Part shown: positions 13,759 through 25,876 of the stretch, piece after piece
Layout of the letters: each line of letters starts with the position of its first letter
How positions within the stretch are numbered: the first letter of the stretch is position 1
From: Arthonia radiata
Lineage: Eukaryota > Ascomycota > Arthoniomycetes > Arthoniales > Arthoniaceae
NCBI GenBank assembly: GCA_002989075.1
Contig: PSQN01000003.1
Location: forward strand, 1,554,340-1,618,339
DNA: 64,000 nt
Direction of reading: 5' to 3'
Made by a program: the position numbers and the translations under genes
The notes under the pieces: model-generated
The model's input: only the letters and a program-made list of their open reading frames with translations
Told to the model about the DNA's origin: nothing
The model's database searches: none

Positions 13759-14282
13759 CGGGCTGCCGAAAGTAGCAGCTTCCGGGACGCTTTCCAGCAT
13801 CCCGCGATCCAGGGTCCACGTGCCACATTCCCTCCCGTTGCCCCTCGGTCGCACTAGCGATCGTGCTACATCAATTCTATTTCTCCTGCTATCGGCAGCA
13901 CTGCTGCGGCGATTGAGGGCACGCCATTGCGCTGTCGCTCTCGAGGCACGGAATAAAAGTGCCTGCTTCCGTACACTGTATGCTAGTTGGCCAGGCCCTC
14001 GCCAGTCTGGTCTCAGTACTTGGTAAGCGCAACATAGAGCCTTTCCAGCCTCAGGACTCGTTTCCCTGATACTGCGCGAAAGGGCGTTCTTCAAAAGATT
14101 AACTGAATGCGTACTTTCTCGCACTTTCTATATAGTGTCGCCTAGTTCTTCTTCACATTTTTATGTACCGATCATTCTTTTGGGCTTAAAGGCCCGGCTC
14201 GACTCTCAAGCTCGTCTCTTCGGCGAGCTTATCTACCTGTCCTCACAAGCCTTCGTCTATTGTAAGGTACGTGCTACGCGCT
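13759..14282. other. Leader between block edge and recombinase pseudogene
   Basis: About 520 bp of normal base composition. Open frames exist on both strands (for example 13738-14124 minus) but none resembles a known protein. By position it would be the promoter and 5' leader of the DUF3435 gene. Confidence 0.4.
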
Positions 14283-16690
14283 ATGGGTCGTCGCCGTCGA
14301 CTACAGCCGTCGCCAGCCGACACAGCGCTCAGCAAGAACATAGACCCCAACGCCGCACGGGAATACTACATATAACGATATATAAGGTCTAAGGAAACAT
14401 ATATAGCTATACAACTCTACGCCAAAAGCACAGATAGCTACGTTGACCGTATGGAAGCTGCTTGGCGAAGGTACGTTCTTAAGGAAAAGATGTATATTTA
14501 CTTTTACTAACACGTTATTATTATAGTTTCTGTGCTATTATTCAGTAAGACCCCCACTATACCCTTAAAATGTGCGAGCTAGCCAGGATTGAGACATTCT
14601 TGCACTGGTATCTAAGAGAGCATAAAGTACACAAGACAAGTTCACTAGAGACGAACTAGAAACAACTAAGTCAATTATATATCCAATGGTTCAGTAAAAG
14701 GATCGAGCCGCTTACGCTCAAGCAGATTCACGTAGTATGCTCTTTCCTCTCTCTAGATGTATACACGCTCCGGTCTATCCTTGTCCCTAGCAAAGGCGTA
14801 GCTAACGGACCTAATAGCTTATTTATGGGAACCTTACGCGAGAGAACGACCTAGACTATACCGACGAAGAGAAGCCGTCGCTTGACGCGGACGATTTCGT
14901 AAAGGTCCTTTAATGCTACTGAACAACAGATACTAATGTCTTCTAACACAAACGGCACCGTGTTAAGCTAGCAACAATCCTTCTACTCGCTGCATATACC
15001 GCGTCCCGACCCAGCGCTCTGCTCGACGTGCGCTACAGAGACCTCGAGTTATTCGTCCTCAAGAATACAAAGACCGGCGAAACACACAGAATACTGTGCC
15101 TTAAGCTGTGAAATACTAAAAAGCAAAGGATTAAGCGCCGGCGACCGTAAGTAGTTATAGTCGTACTGCATCTTAGTCAGGATTATACTGAGACAGTAAT
15201 TAGAAAGACGTATACCTTTATGGTCGACGACAATTTACTGTTCTGCGTAGTCTCCCATGCTATTAGCCTCGCTTTAGGTGATGGTGCGTTTGCTAATCCT
15301 GACTTAAACACCCCCGAGAAGGTATTCGACTTAGCCGTCGAGCGACCTAGCACGCAGTCTTTATCTATCCCCTGGGGCGAAGACGTCCTAGACCGCCTCA
15401 TTTTCCGGCCTAGTCTTCGGACTGAGGAGGGAATTCAAATTGCGCCAGATAGCGCCTTGCCTTACCACAAGTACTACCCGTGGGTCAAACAGCTAGGCAT
15501 GGCGACGGGGTTTCTTTAAGTTATAACGAGCTACTGTCTCCGACGGGCGGAAGGGAACGCTATCAATAGTAAGTACGCGGCTATAGCTACTTAACTTACA
15601 GTATAAGAGAGGAATTAACTAACAGAGCCCTGTTGTAGACAATCTTAGTGCAAGCGCTGCTGTGCGTAACCTGATCCTTGATTATACTGATTCAAAGATC
15701 TTTGAGCGGAACTACCTGTCACGCTACATTTGATACGACACGTAGTCTGCGTACTGGGGTAGGGATCCGCGGAACGACGTAATGCGCGCAGCAAATCAAA
15801 TGGGTCGCAGGATAGATCCGCAGCGGCCTACGAGATTGACTGCAGAGCAGAAGAACAGCATCCTGAAAGTTCCGGAGATACAGAGCCGGTCTCGCTGTCG
15901 CGAAGAGCTGCAAGAAGCGCTAGCGCTTGCTAAACGGTGTTAGGATAGCGCTAATATAGAGTGTTGCCAGCAAAAGCTTTACGACGCCGCAGCGGATCTG
16001 AAATGTGCTGTATAAGCTCGTCAACGATCCTTACTAAAAGAAGCTCGCACAGAATATAATCGAGCCGTTGCCTTACAGGAAATCACGCAACAGCTGGGTA
16101 GCTCGTTATTGCCTAAGGCCACTATCGTCGAAGCACAGTCTACGCTAAACGCTTTATATGTCTTTGCAGAACGACATCGACTTACTTAAGCGGCTGTACG
16201 TCTCTGTGCTCCCTTAAGCACGCCAATTAGCCGGGACGACCGCTTTCAGATTATGCGCGACATAGTTGCACTGTATAACCTGCGCGAGGCACGGCGGTCA
16301 CGATCCCAGCGACGCAAGCCCGTTGAAGCAGAGGACAAAGCACAGTCAACAGATTCCAAATTTGATGTCACCGAAGACTTCCATACTATGCTCGAGAGCA
16401 TTCTACGAGGAGAACTTCCGCTAGGCGCACCGCTCCCGTATAAGCTTACCTAGTGTATATTCTGCTGGGGGGATCTTTGTCTGAACCGGAAGGCGCGCAA
16501 GTACGAGTTTTACACTCCGTCGAATATACGTAAATACGTTAAGAGCTGTCGTCCGGGGCTCGGCCAGCGTTAGGGTCCGATCCCGTGTCCCGACCCTCGC
16601 TGTAGTTCTGTGGTACTAAGAAACGGCAGGCATTTTAAGGCTTACGTGCAGAGGACACACGGAATAAGTTTAGCATTCTGCTAAAAAAGC
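14283..16690 (+). pseudogene. DUF3435 tyrosine recombinase (Starship captain-like), broken
   Basis: The reading starts MGRRRRLQPSPAD and continues through a short intron (14492-14526, TACTAAC branch point) that restores frame into an arm-like segment CELARIETFLHWYLREHKV (from 14565). The catalytic core is recognisable: SRPSALLDVRYRDLEL (about 15003-15050, box-I arginine), an open 99-codon piece 15220-15519 ending PYHKYYPWVKQLG, the YCLRRAEGNAIN box (about 15535) and a nucleophile-tyrosine motif IFERNYLSRY (Tyr codon 15713-15715). A C-terminal piece (16253-16453) leads into two CxxC-type finger remnants at about 16455-16680, a tail often seen in fungal DUF3435 proteins. Many in-frame stops of the TGG-to-TAG and CAA-to-TAA type are present, so it is dead. 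Tyrosine recombinases of this family mobilise Starship elements. The family call is firm; captain versus other DUF3435 lineages cannot be settled here. Confidence 0.82.
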
Positions 16691-16839
16691 GTATAGCTGC
16701 AAAGCGTCTCCTCTTTCTTCTATTGAGTGTAACCAAAAGTAATAGTAAACCTTACTAATTTAAATTTGATAATACTGTCTATATTACGATTACACTAAAT
16801 TAGTAGAGACAACTAGGCGACCGCTAAATCTATACGTCT

Positions 16840-19523
16840 CTTTAGTAGCTCCTACAACGATTTAGATATCATAGGCAGTATTCGCGCCCGCTGGTATATC
16901 TCCTCCGCCTCCGCTAGCTTGCCCTGAGCCCTGTAAAAGAGACCGAGGTTGTTGACCGTTCAAAGTGTCGACGTGTAATCTGGTCCGAGTGCCTTCTTAC
17001 AGCCAGCCAGCGCCCGCTGGTACATATTCTCTGCTTCCGCCAGCTTGCCTTGAGTTCTGTACAGCTCTCCCATAGATTCGAAATTTGTAGACTTACTGTT
17101 ATACTCTTAATAATCTTCTAAAACCTTTCTTATACGAAAGTAGCGATGTCGTAAGGCGTAACGAAGGAGTCGTCGGTTGTCGGACCATGATAGTAGCACG
17201 TCCTGCCAAACAAAGGAGTCGGCTATACAATAGAAGGCGCGCCAGGCAAGGTCTTAGTTAATAGAACTGTTTAGATAATCTAGAGTCCAGTTATGTACGC
17301 AAGTATATAAACTATATCCTTCTACACTCTCGTAGCTGTTAATAAGTAAATAATCTTGTAGCCTCTTTATAATCTGGCTAAATTTCAGTTTGCTGCTTAG
17401 AGCCTTCTATAAGTAAGAACGACAATTATTGATGCTAACTGCTTTCTGCAAGAGCTCGAATCGGATATCGTTGCTATCGAAATATGCTACTAGACGCAGA
17501 ATCTCTACAGCTTCGGGTAACTGCCTCTCAATCATTAATAAGGACAGGTTCTAGGTGCTATAAAGCGTTCGCCCCACGTAGTCTGGAAGCTCGTCGGCGA
17601 TCTCTGCAAGCTCCTGCCACGACTCTTCGTAATTCTTTAAGTATTCGGGAAAACTGTCAGGGGTGTGTTTCAAGTAGTCGCCTGCGGTCGCCAGTGCAAG
17701 AGGTAGTCCGTCAAGTCGCGCCGCTAGAACGCGGGCATTAGGATCTAGTTATATAATTAGCTAAGCCTTGACTGTAATCTTAATTTGCTGTACCTTCTAT
17801 AGCTTTCGGTCGATCCGACCTCCTCGCTAAAATCTCTAGTCCTTGCTGTTCGCCGAGCTTTCTCAGTGTGAGAACTTCGCCAAATTCTACCCCCGAACTT
17901 CGCGTTGTGATAAGTATCGATCCCTGAGCTCTAGGCGGGAAAAAGTGCTTAATATTGTAAGCTCTTGGCTCGTCATAGTTGTCAAAGATTAGCATCCATT
18001 TAGTATTCTTAGGTCGCGACAGCCATTCTTTGAGGTACGCAATAGCCGTATCTTTATCTTCTACTCCCACGCCGTATGCTGGAGAGCCCGGTACGAAAGA
18101 TAGCTGAGACGCTATCTGGAGTTAACTTTGTCGTAGAAGCACTTCGCTCTTTGTATTCAGCCAAAAGATAGCCGAGAAGCTATCCTCCAGCTTCTTGGCG
18201 AGCGCGACAGCAAGCTGAGTCTTGCCCATCCCTCCCAATCCCGATACAATCGCAACTCTTCGGCTAGAATTGCCGTTGTCGAGAACAAGTGCCTTCTGGA
18301 GAAAATTGAGTTCGTTCTCACGCCCTACAAAGCTTTGCTCCTCGATCTCGGGGGCGTCTGCGAGGTTTAGGCCGAAATTGTATACTGCGTCTATACAAGT
18401 TATTAGCTGTTGTATAGCATTTGACAGCAAGCAAATTGCAAGATCTGAACACGCTGTTCAAGAGAATCCAGAGCAGTACTATAATCACATATTAAATTAA
18501 TAGCATACAAGCTGCTCACTAACCTTTGGACGTCGTTTCTATGTTCCTAGCTGTTCCCGGTTGAATCTTGCAGAGCAATTCCCTCCCAAACGCTGCTGCT
18601 TTTCCGGCTGCGTAATTCTTCCAAGAATCGTCCTTGTGCGAGTCGGCATAGTCTGAGATCCCACGGATAACAAGGCAGCTTCTAGACACATCGACGCCTG
18701 CTGCTTCCATTTCAATACAAAGCACCCCACTACACTGTCGGCTAATCTCATCCCTTCGCTCGCTATCCTGAATGACTGAATTGCCACTAGCAACCCGCCC
18801 TCGATGGAAGATAAATCTGCATCTCTCGTCTTCGGACCGTAGAGCTCGCTGAACAAGCTCGTGCTGATTATATGTAGCGCAACCAGATTCATACTCTCCA
18901 ACGTGCTCATACGAAGTACTGAATAACCTGTCGTGTTCTTGTCTGGGACGAGCAAACTTTGGGTGGTCCTGCAACCGCGCAAGTTGAGTATGAAAACCGG
19001 CCTGACCTAACTCATGATCATTCTCGAGAACTCCGAGCGCATTCGTAAGCCTCCAGTCTGGTTTGTCTGTGGTCCCCAACATCTCATATTCCCCGTTGGG
19101 CTTGAATCTCCCTAAGTCATAATAGACACAGGCTGGCTTCCCGTCACCAGGCCAGCCAACAACGACATCGCCGAGATAGACATCCTTTAGAGCGTTGCTC
19201 GAGCTTGTTAGATAGGGCACACCGCCTCCTATTCTAACAAGTAAGGCCATTCTAACGTTAGGGAACGTCTTAAATAGTGAGCCTGTTAGACGCCCAGTAT
19301 TAACGTTGCCCGTCGATCCTAGTGGGCAGGTAGCAACAACTACTGCATAACCGGCAATTGTACCGCAGATGTATGTGTTGTCGTCGTAATATGTATCATA
19401 CTTTAGGCAGACGTGCTCTTTATCGAGCATTAAACGAGACGGTAGCAGCTCGACGTTCGGTAGTGGACATATCTATGCGACATAGTAGTCTTCGCAACTC
19501 AGTCGTGTTCTGTCTTGGGCCAT
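16840..19523 (-). pseudogene. NLR: PNP_UDP-NB-ARC-TPR receptor, broken
   Basis: The start is ATG 19521-19523 (MAQDRTRLSCEDYY). A TAG replaces the tryptophan expected in the usual D-Y-x-V-x-W-I-C-x-L-P opening; the frame then stays open through a nucleoside-phosphorylase-like effector domain (19430-18519) with RIGGGVPY, GDVVVGWPGDGK, CIEMEAAG and VIRGISDYADSHK. An intron (18454-18523, 70 bp) joins in frame to FVGREN and the P-loop GLGGMGKTQLA (about 18210-18240). WMLIFDNYDEP (kinase 2), GSILITTRS and a GLPLAL motif follow between 18070 and 17650. A helical region and tetratricopeptide repeats (LYRTQGKLAEAENMYQRAL) run to about 16840. Several further stops, including TGG-to-TAG, make it non-functional. 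Such receptors trigger incompatibility or immune-type responses. It converges with the recombinase gene at its 3' side. Confidence 0.85.
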
Positions 19524-20540
19524 TACAATGACAGACAGGAAAGAGAGGTAAGAGATATTAGCAGTTACTAGAATAACAATTTACGCGGTAGTTTAAAAAG
19601 TTAAGCCTACTTTTTAAAAAGGCCATCTCAACCAAAGAAACGGAGGAACGGCAGCAGCGGCTTTTCCTAGATATACAGCAGCTCAGCGGCCCCTTATCTT
19701 GCTGCACGCATGGGCGGGAAGGCTGGCGCGTACGTTCGGCCTCTTATTGGAGACAGTAGATCGGGGCTCTGCTCTTACACCCAATAGGAAGGCTGAGGTA
19801 GACGCAAACCGTTTATTCAGCTTCTGCTTCGTTGGAACAGGTGGCGTCAATTGCAGGCTAGGCTGTCCAACTACTCGAGACATGGCACATAAAGGTGGGA
19901 CCGAAGATATAAGTGTTAGCGGTATATTTACCCTTTGCGGGTATTTGGTATCTCTTACCGTAAGGTGCATACAGGTCTACTGTACGAGGCAGAAGACAAT
20001 TGGATGCGCATCAATGCTCCCTGAAATAGCTGTATTAGTGTAGGCAGCGAGTATCTCGATGAGGGCTACGCTCCGCTCCGCATTTGGATGCCGTGCGGAC
20101 TGGTGCTTGCACATACTGTAGCGTTAGGCGTGCAGGAGGCAGAAACGCAGCAACCAATAAACCTCCTCCGAAGCTTGCCTCAGTAGATATCTGCTATTGC
20201 CATTGGTTCTACGCCGAGACAAATAGTTTAGTGCCTAGCGGTATAGTTTAATCGCTTGCTATACATTATAATAAGGTAGCTAGTTAGCATTTAACTTATT
20301 ATTCTAGAACTCTCAAGTCCTGTCTACGGTTTGTGATTGTTTAGTACATTTTTTGTCAGTGACAGACAAACAAGAATAGCTCTACAATGTGCTCAAAAAT
20401 GACTCGTGTCGTAGGGCAGGGTTGGCATTAATTTTAGGGTTCAGGTAAATGTTAGAACATCACTTTGCAAGCGCAATAGAACTACTTGAACATATCCTAA
20501 TTTGGCCAGAATTAAGCTGCCAAGAACTACTGAAGGCGCA
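19524..20540. other. Intergenic, no supported gene
   Basis: Holds the upstream region of the minus-strand receptor. An open frame on the plus strand (19699-20043, 114 codons) and its antisense twin (19683-19970) show no recognisable domain, and I do not call them genes. From about 20230 the sequence is AT-richer. Confidence 0.4.
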
Positions 20541-20990
20541 CGGGCAGCGTAGCAATTACCACGGCGATGTAAAGCCTCACAGCTGGTAGCACGTTACCGC
20601 GGCAAGGCCTTCTACTCCTCCTCTAGATAGCGCTTGAGCTTTTTTCGTGTCTTTGTGCAACATTTACAAGCTTGCTTAACGTATCCCTAGCAATTCTCAA
20701 CGGTATTAAGGTCAGGCAACTGTAGCGTAGTTGCTATGCTCTGAATGCCGTATTGCTACTTTATACGCGTAACGGGTATCTTTGCGCCTCCTTGTATGTC
20801 TCTTCGTGGTACTAATAGAGGTTGCTTTTGTAGTCTCAGCCTACACCTGTCTATGCATAGAGGATATAGTCATTACAAGACTTATGCCCCTTCTGCATGC
20901 AATCGTCGCCGTATCACTCACCCGGCGCGCGAACGAGTTGCTCAATCAGTCGATCATAGAGAGGAGAGCACTCTGTTAGGGAAGCGTACA
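20541..20990 (-). pseudogene. Tc1/mariner-like transposase relic
   Basis: On the minus strand, around 20620-20760, the frame reads QYGIQSIATTLQLPDLNTVENC followed after a stop by GYVKQACK. This resembles the last catalytic block of Tc1-type DDE transposases (a Y-G-I stretch, then P-D-L-N-P-I-E-N-x-W). Further 5' sequence up to about 20990 may belong to it but is too altered to read, and no terminal inverted repeats were found. It is a small DNA-transposon relic with stops; Tc1-like is the best guess. Confidence 0.4.
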
Positions 20991-21739
20991 GACTTGTAGA
21001 ACGACAGATGTTTGTCTTTCAAGTCTTTACAGTTGAGCTTCCTTTTATCGATGTTTCGCGGCCGCAGCGATCGCTTTTTGACATGCCTGACATGTGTGGT
21101 ATCCTATTCCATTCAATTCAAAGTTGTTTCTGGCTGAGACGCCGTGGTCCGGGTAGCCAAATATCTAGCGCGCGGTTGACTATCCCTGCGGCCTTGTTTT
21201 TTTCTTAGTGCTTCTAATTTTTCTTGAGCTGGCCCCCTCTCTAATTTTGCAAATAATCGCTTCACGTGGCATCTATGGAGGCCAAATTGGTAGGCGTCCT
21301 CGCTCGTTAAGAGGTGAGAATGGGAGATACGGTAGCGACGAACTGAGGCTCGGTGAGATGTCTCATATTGGTTCCTGTAACAATGTGGCTCAGCGAGTGG
21401 GCCTTTGTACTAATTGCGCTGCTTCTGATACTTTGTTAGGCCAGCTTAGGTTAGAGTTTTACAGCAATATCGTTGGTTGAAAAGAAGGAATAGACTTTGG
21501 GCTCTGAGGCACGGACCACCTTGCGACATGTCTTGAATCGCCTTTGAGGGCGTGTGCCCTCTCCGAGAGGCTATATTTATAAAAGGCTATCTTTATAGAA
21601 GGCTAAATAATAAAGCTAACAGATTATTTATAAAAACAATCTGTCTACATAGATACTCTATAGGAACATTCTATTCATAGAAACACTCTATAAACACTCT
21701 AGTAATAGTCTAACTATAAGTAGCCTTACTAAGTAAATA
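20991..21739. other. Intergenic, ending in AT-rich GGCTA-type repeats
   Basis: No supported gene. From about 21570 to 21739 the DNA becomes AT-rich with irregular short repeats of the type AAGGCTA and ACACTCTA, resembling degenerate forms of the minisatellite found at 28630-28815 and 35002-35951. The last bases, TA at 21738-21739, form the target dinucleotide of the adjoining inverted-repeat element. Confidence 0.45.
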
Positions 21740-21801
21740 ACGTCCATCCCTGCATGGAGGGACGCACCCTGTCGCGGGACAGATTCATAGTCCGAGGCTC
21801 A
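21740..21801 (+). repeat. Left terminal inverted repeat of the pogo-type segment
   Basis: 62 bp matching the reverse complement of 28548-28609 at all but about two positions. The outer 25 bp are themselves nearly palindromic (ACGTCCATCCC .. GGAGGGACG). TA precedes it at 21738-21739. Confidence 0.85.
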
Positions 21802-22733
21802 TTATTCTCATTCTGGCACATTTATAATAAGTTTGTTTATAACTCTAGATTCTCTACCTACTTCTCTATTAGGATATCAATCTGTTATAGAAGATACGAG
21901 GGTGTGGATAATATTGCCGATCGTTTTGTAAACACTGTTAATTGCTACTTCAATTATTTAGCCTAGACATAGAACGAAATAAGAGCGCTTGCGGCAGCTT
22001 GGAGGTCTACATAGATAGTTCTAAATATGAGAAACCTCGCGTAAAGAGTTAAAGGCAATAACATCTAAAGAAGATGTAGTCCGAGGCTTTCCGCTAGTTA
22101 GATAAAGGGCGACTTGACTAAGTTATGCTTCCTATATTTATGCAAGCGCTAGCGCCGTGCCTTTCAGCAAATTGTGGCGCAGCACTGTAGTTCTAGAAGC
22201 TTCTAACCTGGCTGCGGGGTCTTTACAGCTTCGCAGGGTATTAGCCAAGACAAGGCCGTAACTTAATTAAATCGTCGCTACATGTCGTAAACGCAACGCA
22301 TTTCGCACTCAATCTTTAGAGCAGACGTGCTTACCATAAACCTAGGAGCAGCATAGATGCAAAGCCTTCCAACGCTTACAACAAAGACTACGTGCGGCAC
22401 GTTCGATCGGTAACGACGAGGCTTTGACGTCTGTCAATGACTCATGCCCAGCTGCCGCTATGGGGCGCAGCTGGCATACAGTCTATCGTACAGCCTTGCC
22501 CGACAGTCGTAGATAAGTTCCTTCCGTTCTATCCATCTAGCAATGCTTGTGTCTTTCAACTCTCTTTTAGGGTGTGTTGGCATAGTTTATCGACTGAGCG
22601 CGTAGCAGGAGTGTTCCTGTGTTCCTAGACGTCTAACATGAGCTTTGCCTTCCGAGTGCAGCCGCGCTCTTACCGGATCTGTACTCGACAAGTTCGACTC
22701 TCGCAGGAATGATAGCCTTTGTCGGCTGGGGAA

Positions 22734-25700
22734 ATGGCGAGTCGACGCAAGATGCACCCGGAAGACTACACCGTTGGATGGATCTGCGCGCTGCCAACGG
22801 AAACGGCGGCAGCCATGGCCATGTTCGACGAGCTACATGAGAAGTTGCCGCAGCCGCCGAACGACCGCAATGCCTACAGTTTCGGGCGCATTAGTGACCA
22901 CAACGTGGTGGTGGCCTGTCTGCCCGCTGGTATCACCGGCGTCACGTCTGCGGCTAATGTCGCCAACCAGCTTCGCAGCAGCTTCTTAGCAATCCGGATC
23001 GGGCTCATGATTGGAATAGGAGGAGGCGTGCCTAGTGAAGAGCATGATATACGCCTCGGTGATGTGGTTGTCAGCCAGCCTATAGGGTCTTTTGGAGGCG
23101 TCATCCAATACGACTTGGGGAAGACCGTGGAAAATGGCGAGTTCCGTCGTACCGGTCAGCTTAACCGCCCACCCGATGTGCTTCTAGGAGCTGTGGCAAA
23201 ACTGCAAGCCGAGCATAAACTACGTGACTCATACCTGGCCCAGTACTTATCTGAAGCAATCGCGAAGCATCCCAAGCTCAGCAGCAATTGGGGCTATCCG
23301 GGAACGAACCACGACCAGCTTTTCCAAGCGCAATACGATCATACTAACAATGGGGACCGGAAATTTGTTGCTGCCAGCGTAATTGTTGCTGCAGGTATTA
23401 TTGTTGTTGCAGGTATGCTTGTCTCTGGAATAAAAGTGGCTGCTAGCATGGTCATTGTTACTAGCATAGCCGCGACTGCTGGCATGATCGTTACTACTAC
23501 CACTAGTAGTAACAACGATACTTGCGCAAGATGTAACAGCAAGAAATTGAAGAGCCGACACGAGCGAGATCAGACTACGGCGGTTATTCACTACGGACTC
23601 ATTGCATCTGGCAATCAAGTCATGCGACACGGTCAGACTCGTGATAAGGTAGGGCAACAGCTTGGGGTCATATGCTTCGAGATGGAGGCAGCAGGCCTGA
23701 TGGACAATTTCCCATGCTTGGTCGTACGAGGGATATGTGATTATGCCGACTCGCACAAGAACAAGAGATGGCAGACGTATGCGGCAGCCGTAGCCGCGGC
23801 GTACGGGAAAGAGCTCTTGTACACCATTCCTGGGGCGGCGGTCGAGCAGACTGTAAAGCTGACGGAACGTCAAAGTACGTGATACCCTCTAACTTACAAA
23901 GCGGTTCCTGGGTTAGTGCTGCGATGGAAGAACGCGCCATTTGTCTATACGGCCAGTGAAGGAAGCACTAGAAGAGATGCAAATGGACAGTATGCTTCAC
24001 GAAGTGCCTCTGTTGGACCACATTTGCAAGCGTTCAACGTGGCTGACCCTTCTATAGAACCAGTGAAGCTCTTGTCAACGATGCCTGTCACAAGAGATGA
24101 CAAATTCGTCGAGCGAAAGGGAATATTAGAAGAGCTCAATGTGGTGTTCGACTCGTCCACGTACGATCGAAGAGCCGCGCTATACGGACTTGGTGGCGTT
24201 GGGTAGGTAGAGGATTATGTTGATTGGCTATGTCGTCACTAACCACGAGCGATAGCAAAACTCAACTAGCTATCGAGTACTCCTTCCAAACTTTGGAGCA
24301 AAAGCCGGGAACGGCTTTGTTCTGGATATATGCCAGCGACCAGACTCGTATCCTGCAATCTTTTAGGGACATTGCCATCAAGCTCAGCCTTCCCGGCCAC
24401 GACGACCCAAAGACGAACAATGCAGCCCTAGTCCGACGGTGGCTCGCCGATGAGTCTAATGGCGCGTGGCTTGTTATCTTCGATAATGTAGACGACATCG
24501 ACGTTGTAGAGCAGTTCTACCCGGACTTGCAAGGCATCGACCCCACTGGAATCGAACGACGCCGTCTACTCGACTACGTTCCCCACCCTCCGCAGGGTAA
24601 GATCTTGGTCACGTCGCGGGATCGCAGCGCTGCATACGGTGTAGTGGGGAACTACGACAGACTCGTTCTTGTGGAGCCGATGGACGAGGCAGAATCACTA
24701 GAGCTCTTGAAGACGAAAGTCTCGGTGACTGCACAAAGCTTGGAGGATGCGAAAGCACTTGTGAAGTCGTTGGAATATATCCCACTTGCGGTCACTCAGG
24801 CCGGTGCATATATCAGAGAACAGAAGTCTACGATGAGTATTGCGGACTACTACGCAGATTTTAGTGTAAGCGAGTCGGACCAGAGCGCGCTTCTGAACGA
24901 GGAGGCAAAGGACTTGCGACGGGATCCGAGCGTGCCCAATTCGGTTCTCGTAACGTGGGAGATGTCTTTCCAGCTTATACGTCAACAGCAGTCGCAGGCT
25001 GCAGATCTCCTCTCACTCCTGGTTATGTTCAGTCGTCAGGGCATTCCCGAGGAGCTCGTAAGAAGCAAAGACCGGCTTAATTTCCGACGCGCGGTGACGG
25101 TTTTGGACAACTTCTGTCTTGTGACCATTACAAAGGAAGCAGACCGAATTCTGTTCAGTCTGCATCGGCTAGTTCAGTTAGCAACGCAGAAGTGGCTGGA
25201 GAGGAGAGAGGTAGTAGGATATTGGAGAGGGCAATCCATCGACGCCATAGCAGCCATACTTCCGTTCAGAGAATACGAGACCTGGGATGAATGCGATCGG
25301 CTGTTGTCGCACGCAGAGAGAGTAATAGAGTACGAGTCGAGAGTAAGAGATACTGAATTGCAGCGTGGAACTGTGATATCTAAGATTGCATGGCATTCTA
25401 TGTCAGTAGGTGACTTTAACATAGCAGTAAAGCGTGCGGAAGAATGTCTGGAGATATATAAGTGTCATCTTAGCGAAAAAGACGAGCAGATGCTGACGGG
25501 CAAGAGTGTTCTAGCGTCAACGTACCGGAACCAAGGACGATGGGCCGACGCGGAGACGCTAGAGGTGGAAGTAATGGAGACGAGTAAGGAGAAGCTCGGG
25601 CTCGACCATCCTAACACTCTTACTAGCATGGCTAATCTAGCGGCAACGTACCGGAACCAAGGACGATGGGCCGACGCGGAGACGCTACAAGTAAAAGTAA

Positions 25701-25876
25701 TGGAGACGAGGAAGGAGAAGCTCGGGCTCGACCATCCTGACACTCTTACTAGCATGGCTAATCTAGCGGCAACGTACCGGAACCAAGGACGATGGGCCGA
25801 CGCGGAGACGCTAGAGGTGGAAGTAATGGAAACGAGGAAGGAGAAGCTCGGGCTCGACCATTCTGACACTTACTAG
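22734..25876 (+). CDS. NLR: PNP_UDP-NB-ARC-TPR receptor, nearly intact
   Basis: Exon 1 (ATG 22734; a second in-frame ATG is at 22752) encodes a phosphorylase-like effector domain with YTVGWICALP, IGIGGGVPS, GDVVVSQPIG, CFEMEAAGL and VVRGICDYADSHKN. Introns at 23875-23916 (GTACGT..TTAG) and 24203-24255 (GTAGGT..ATAG, CTAAC branch) join in frame; the second splits the P-loop, giving GLGGVGKTQLA. Exon 3 has WLVIFDNVDD (kinase 2), GKILVTSRD, LEYIPLAVTQAG, a winged-helix-like stretch, and three almost identical 42-residue TPR units (about 25513-25870; ATYRNQGRWADAE). Relative to the preceding units, the last one lacks 2 nt near 25870, so the frame stops at 25876; the original tail is still readable to a TAG at 26022-26024. 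A low-complexity hydrophobic insert (about 23361-23520) interrupts the effector domain. It lies between pogo-type inverted repeats. Probably expressible with a shortened TPR domain. Confidence 0.85.
23361..23520 (+). repeat. Trinucleotide-like low-complexity insert within the PNP domain
   Basis: A run of imperfect GTT/GCT/GCA/GGT-type triplets encodes about 53 residues rich in V, A, I, G, T and S between QYDHTNNGD and DTCARCNSKK, where related domains have only a few residues. It contains no stop and keeps frame, so it is tolerated coding sequence rather than an intron; there is no GT..AG pair at its edges. Confidence 0.6.

Noticed and set aside
13738-14124. 128-codon minus-strand frame at the left border
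   Set aside because: No domain similarity, starts inside the AT-rich flank and overlaps another unrelated frame; likely chance.
23247-23873. 208-codon minus-strand frame opposite the PNP domain
   Set aside because: Antisense shadow of receptor exon 1; its Asn/Ser-rich stretch is just the reverse reading of the triplet insert.
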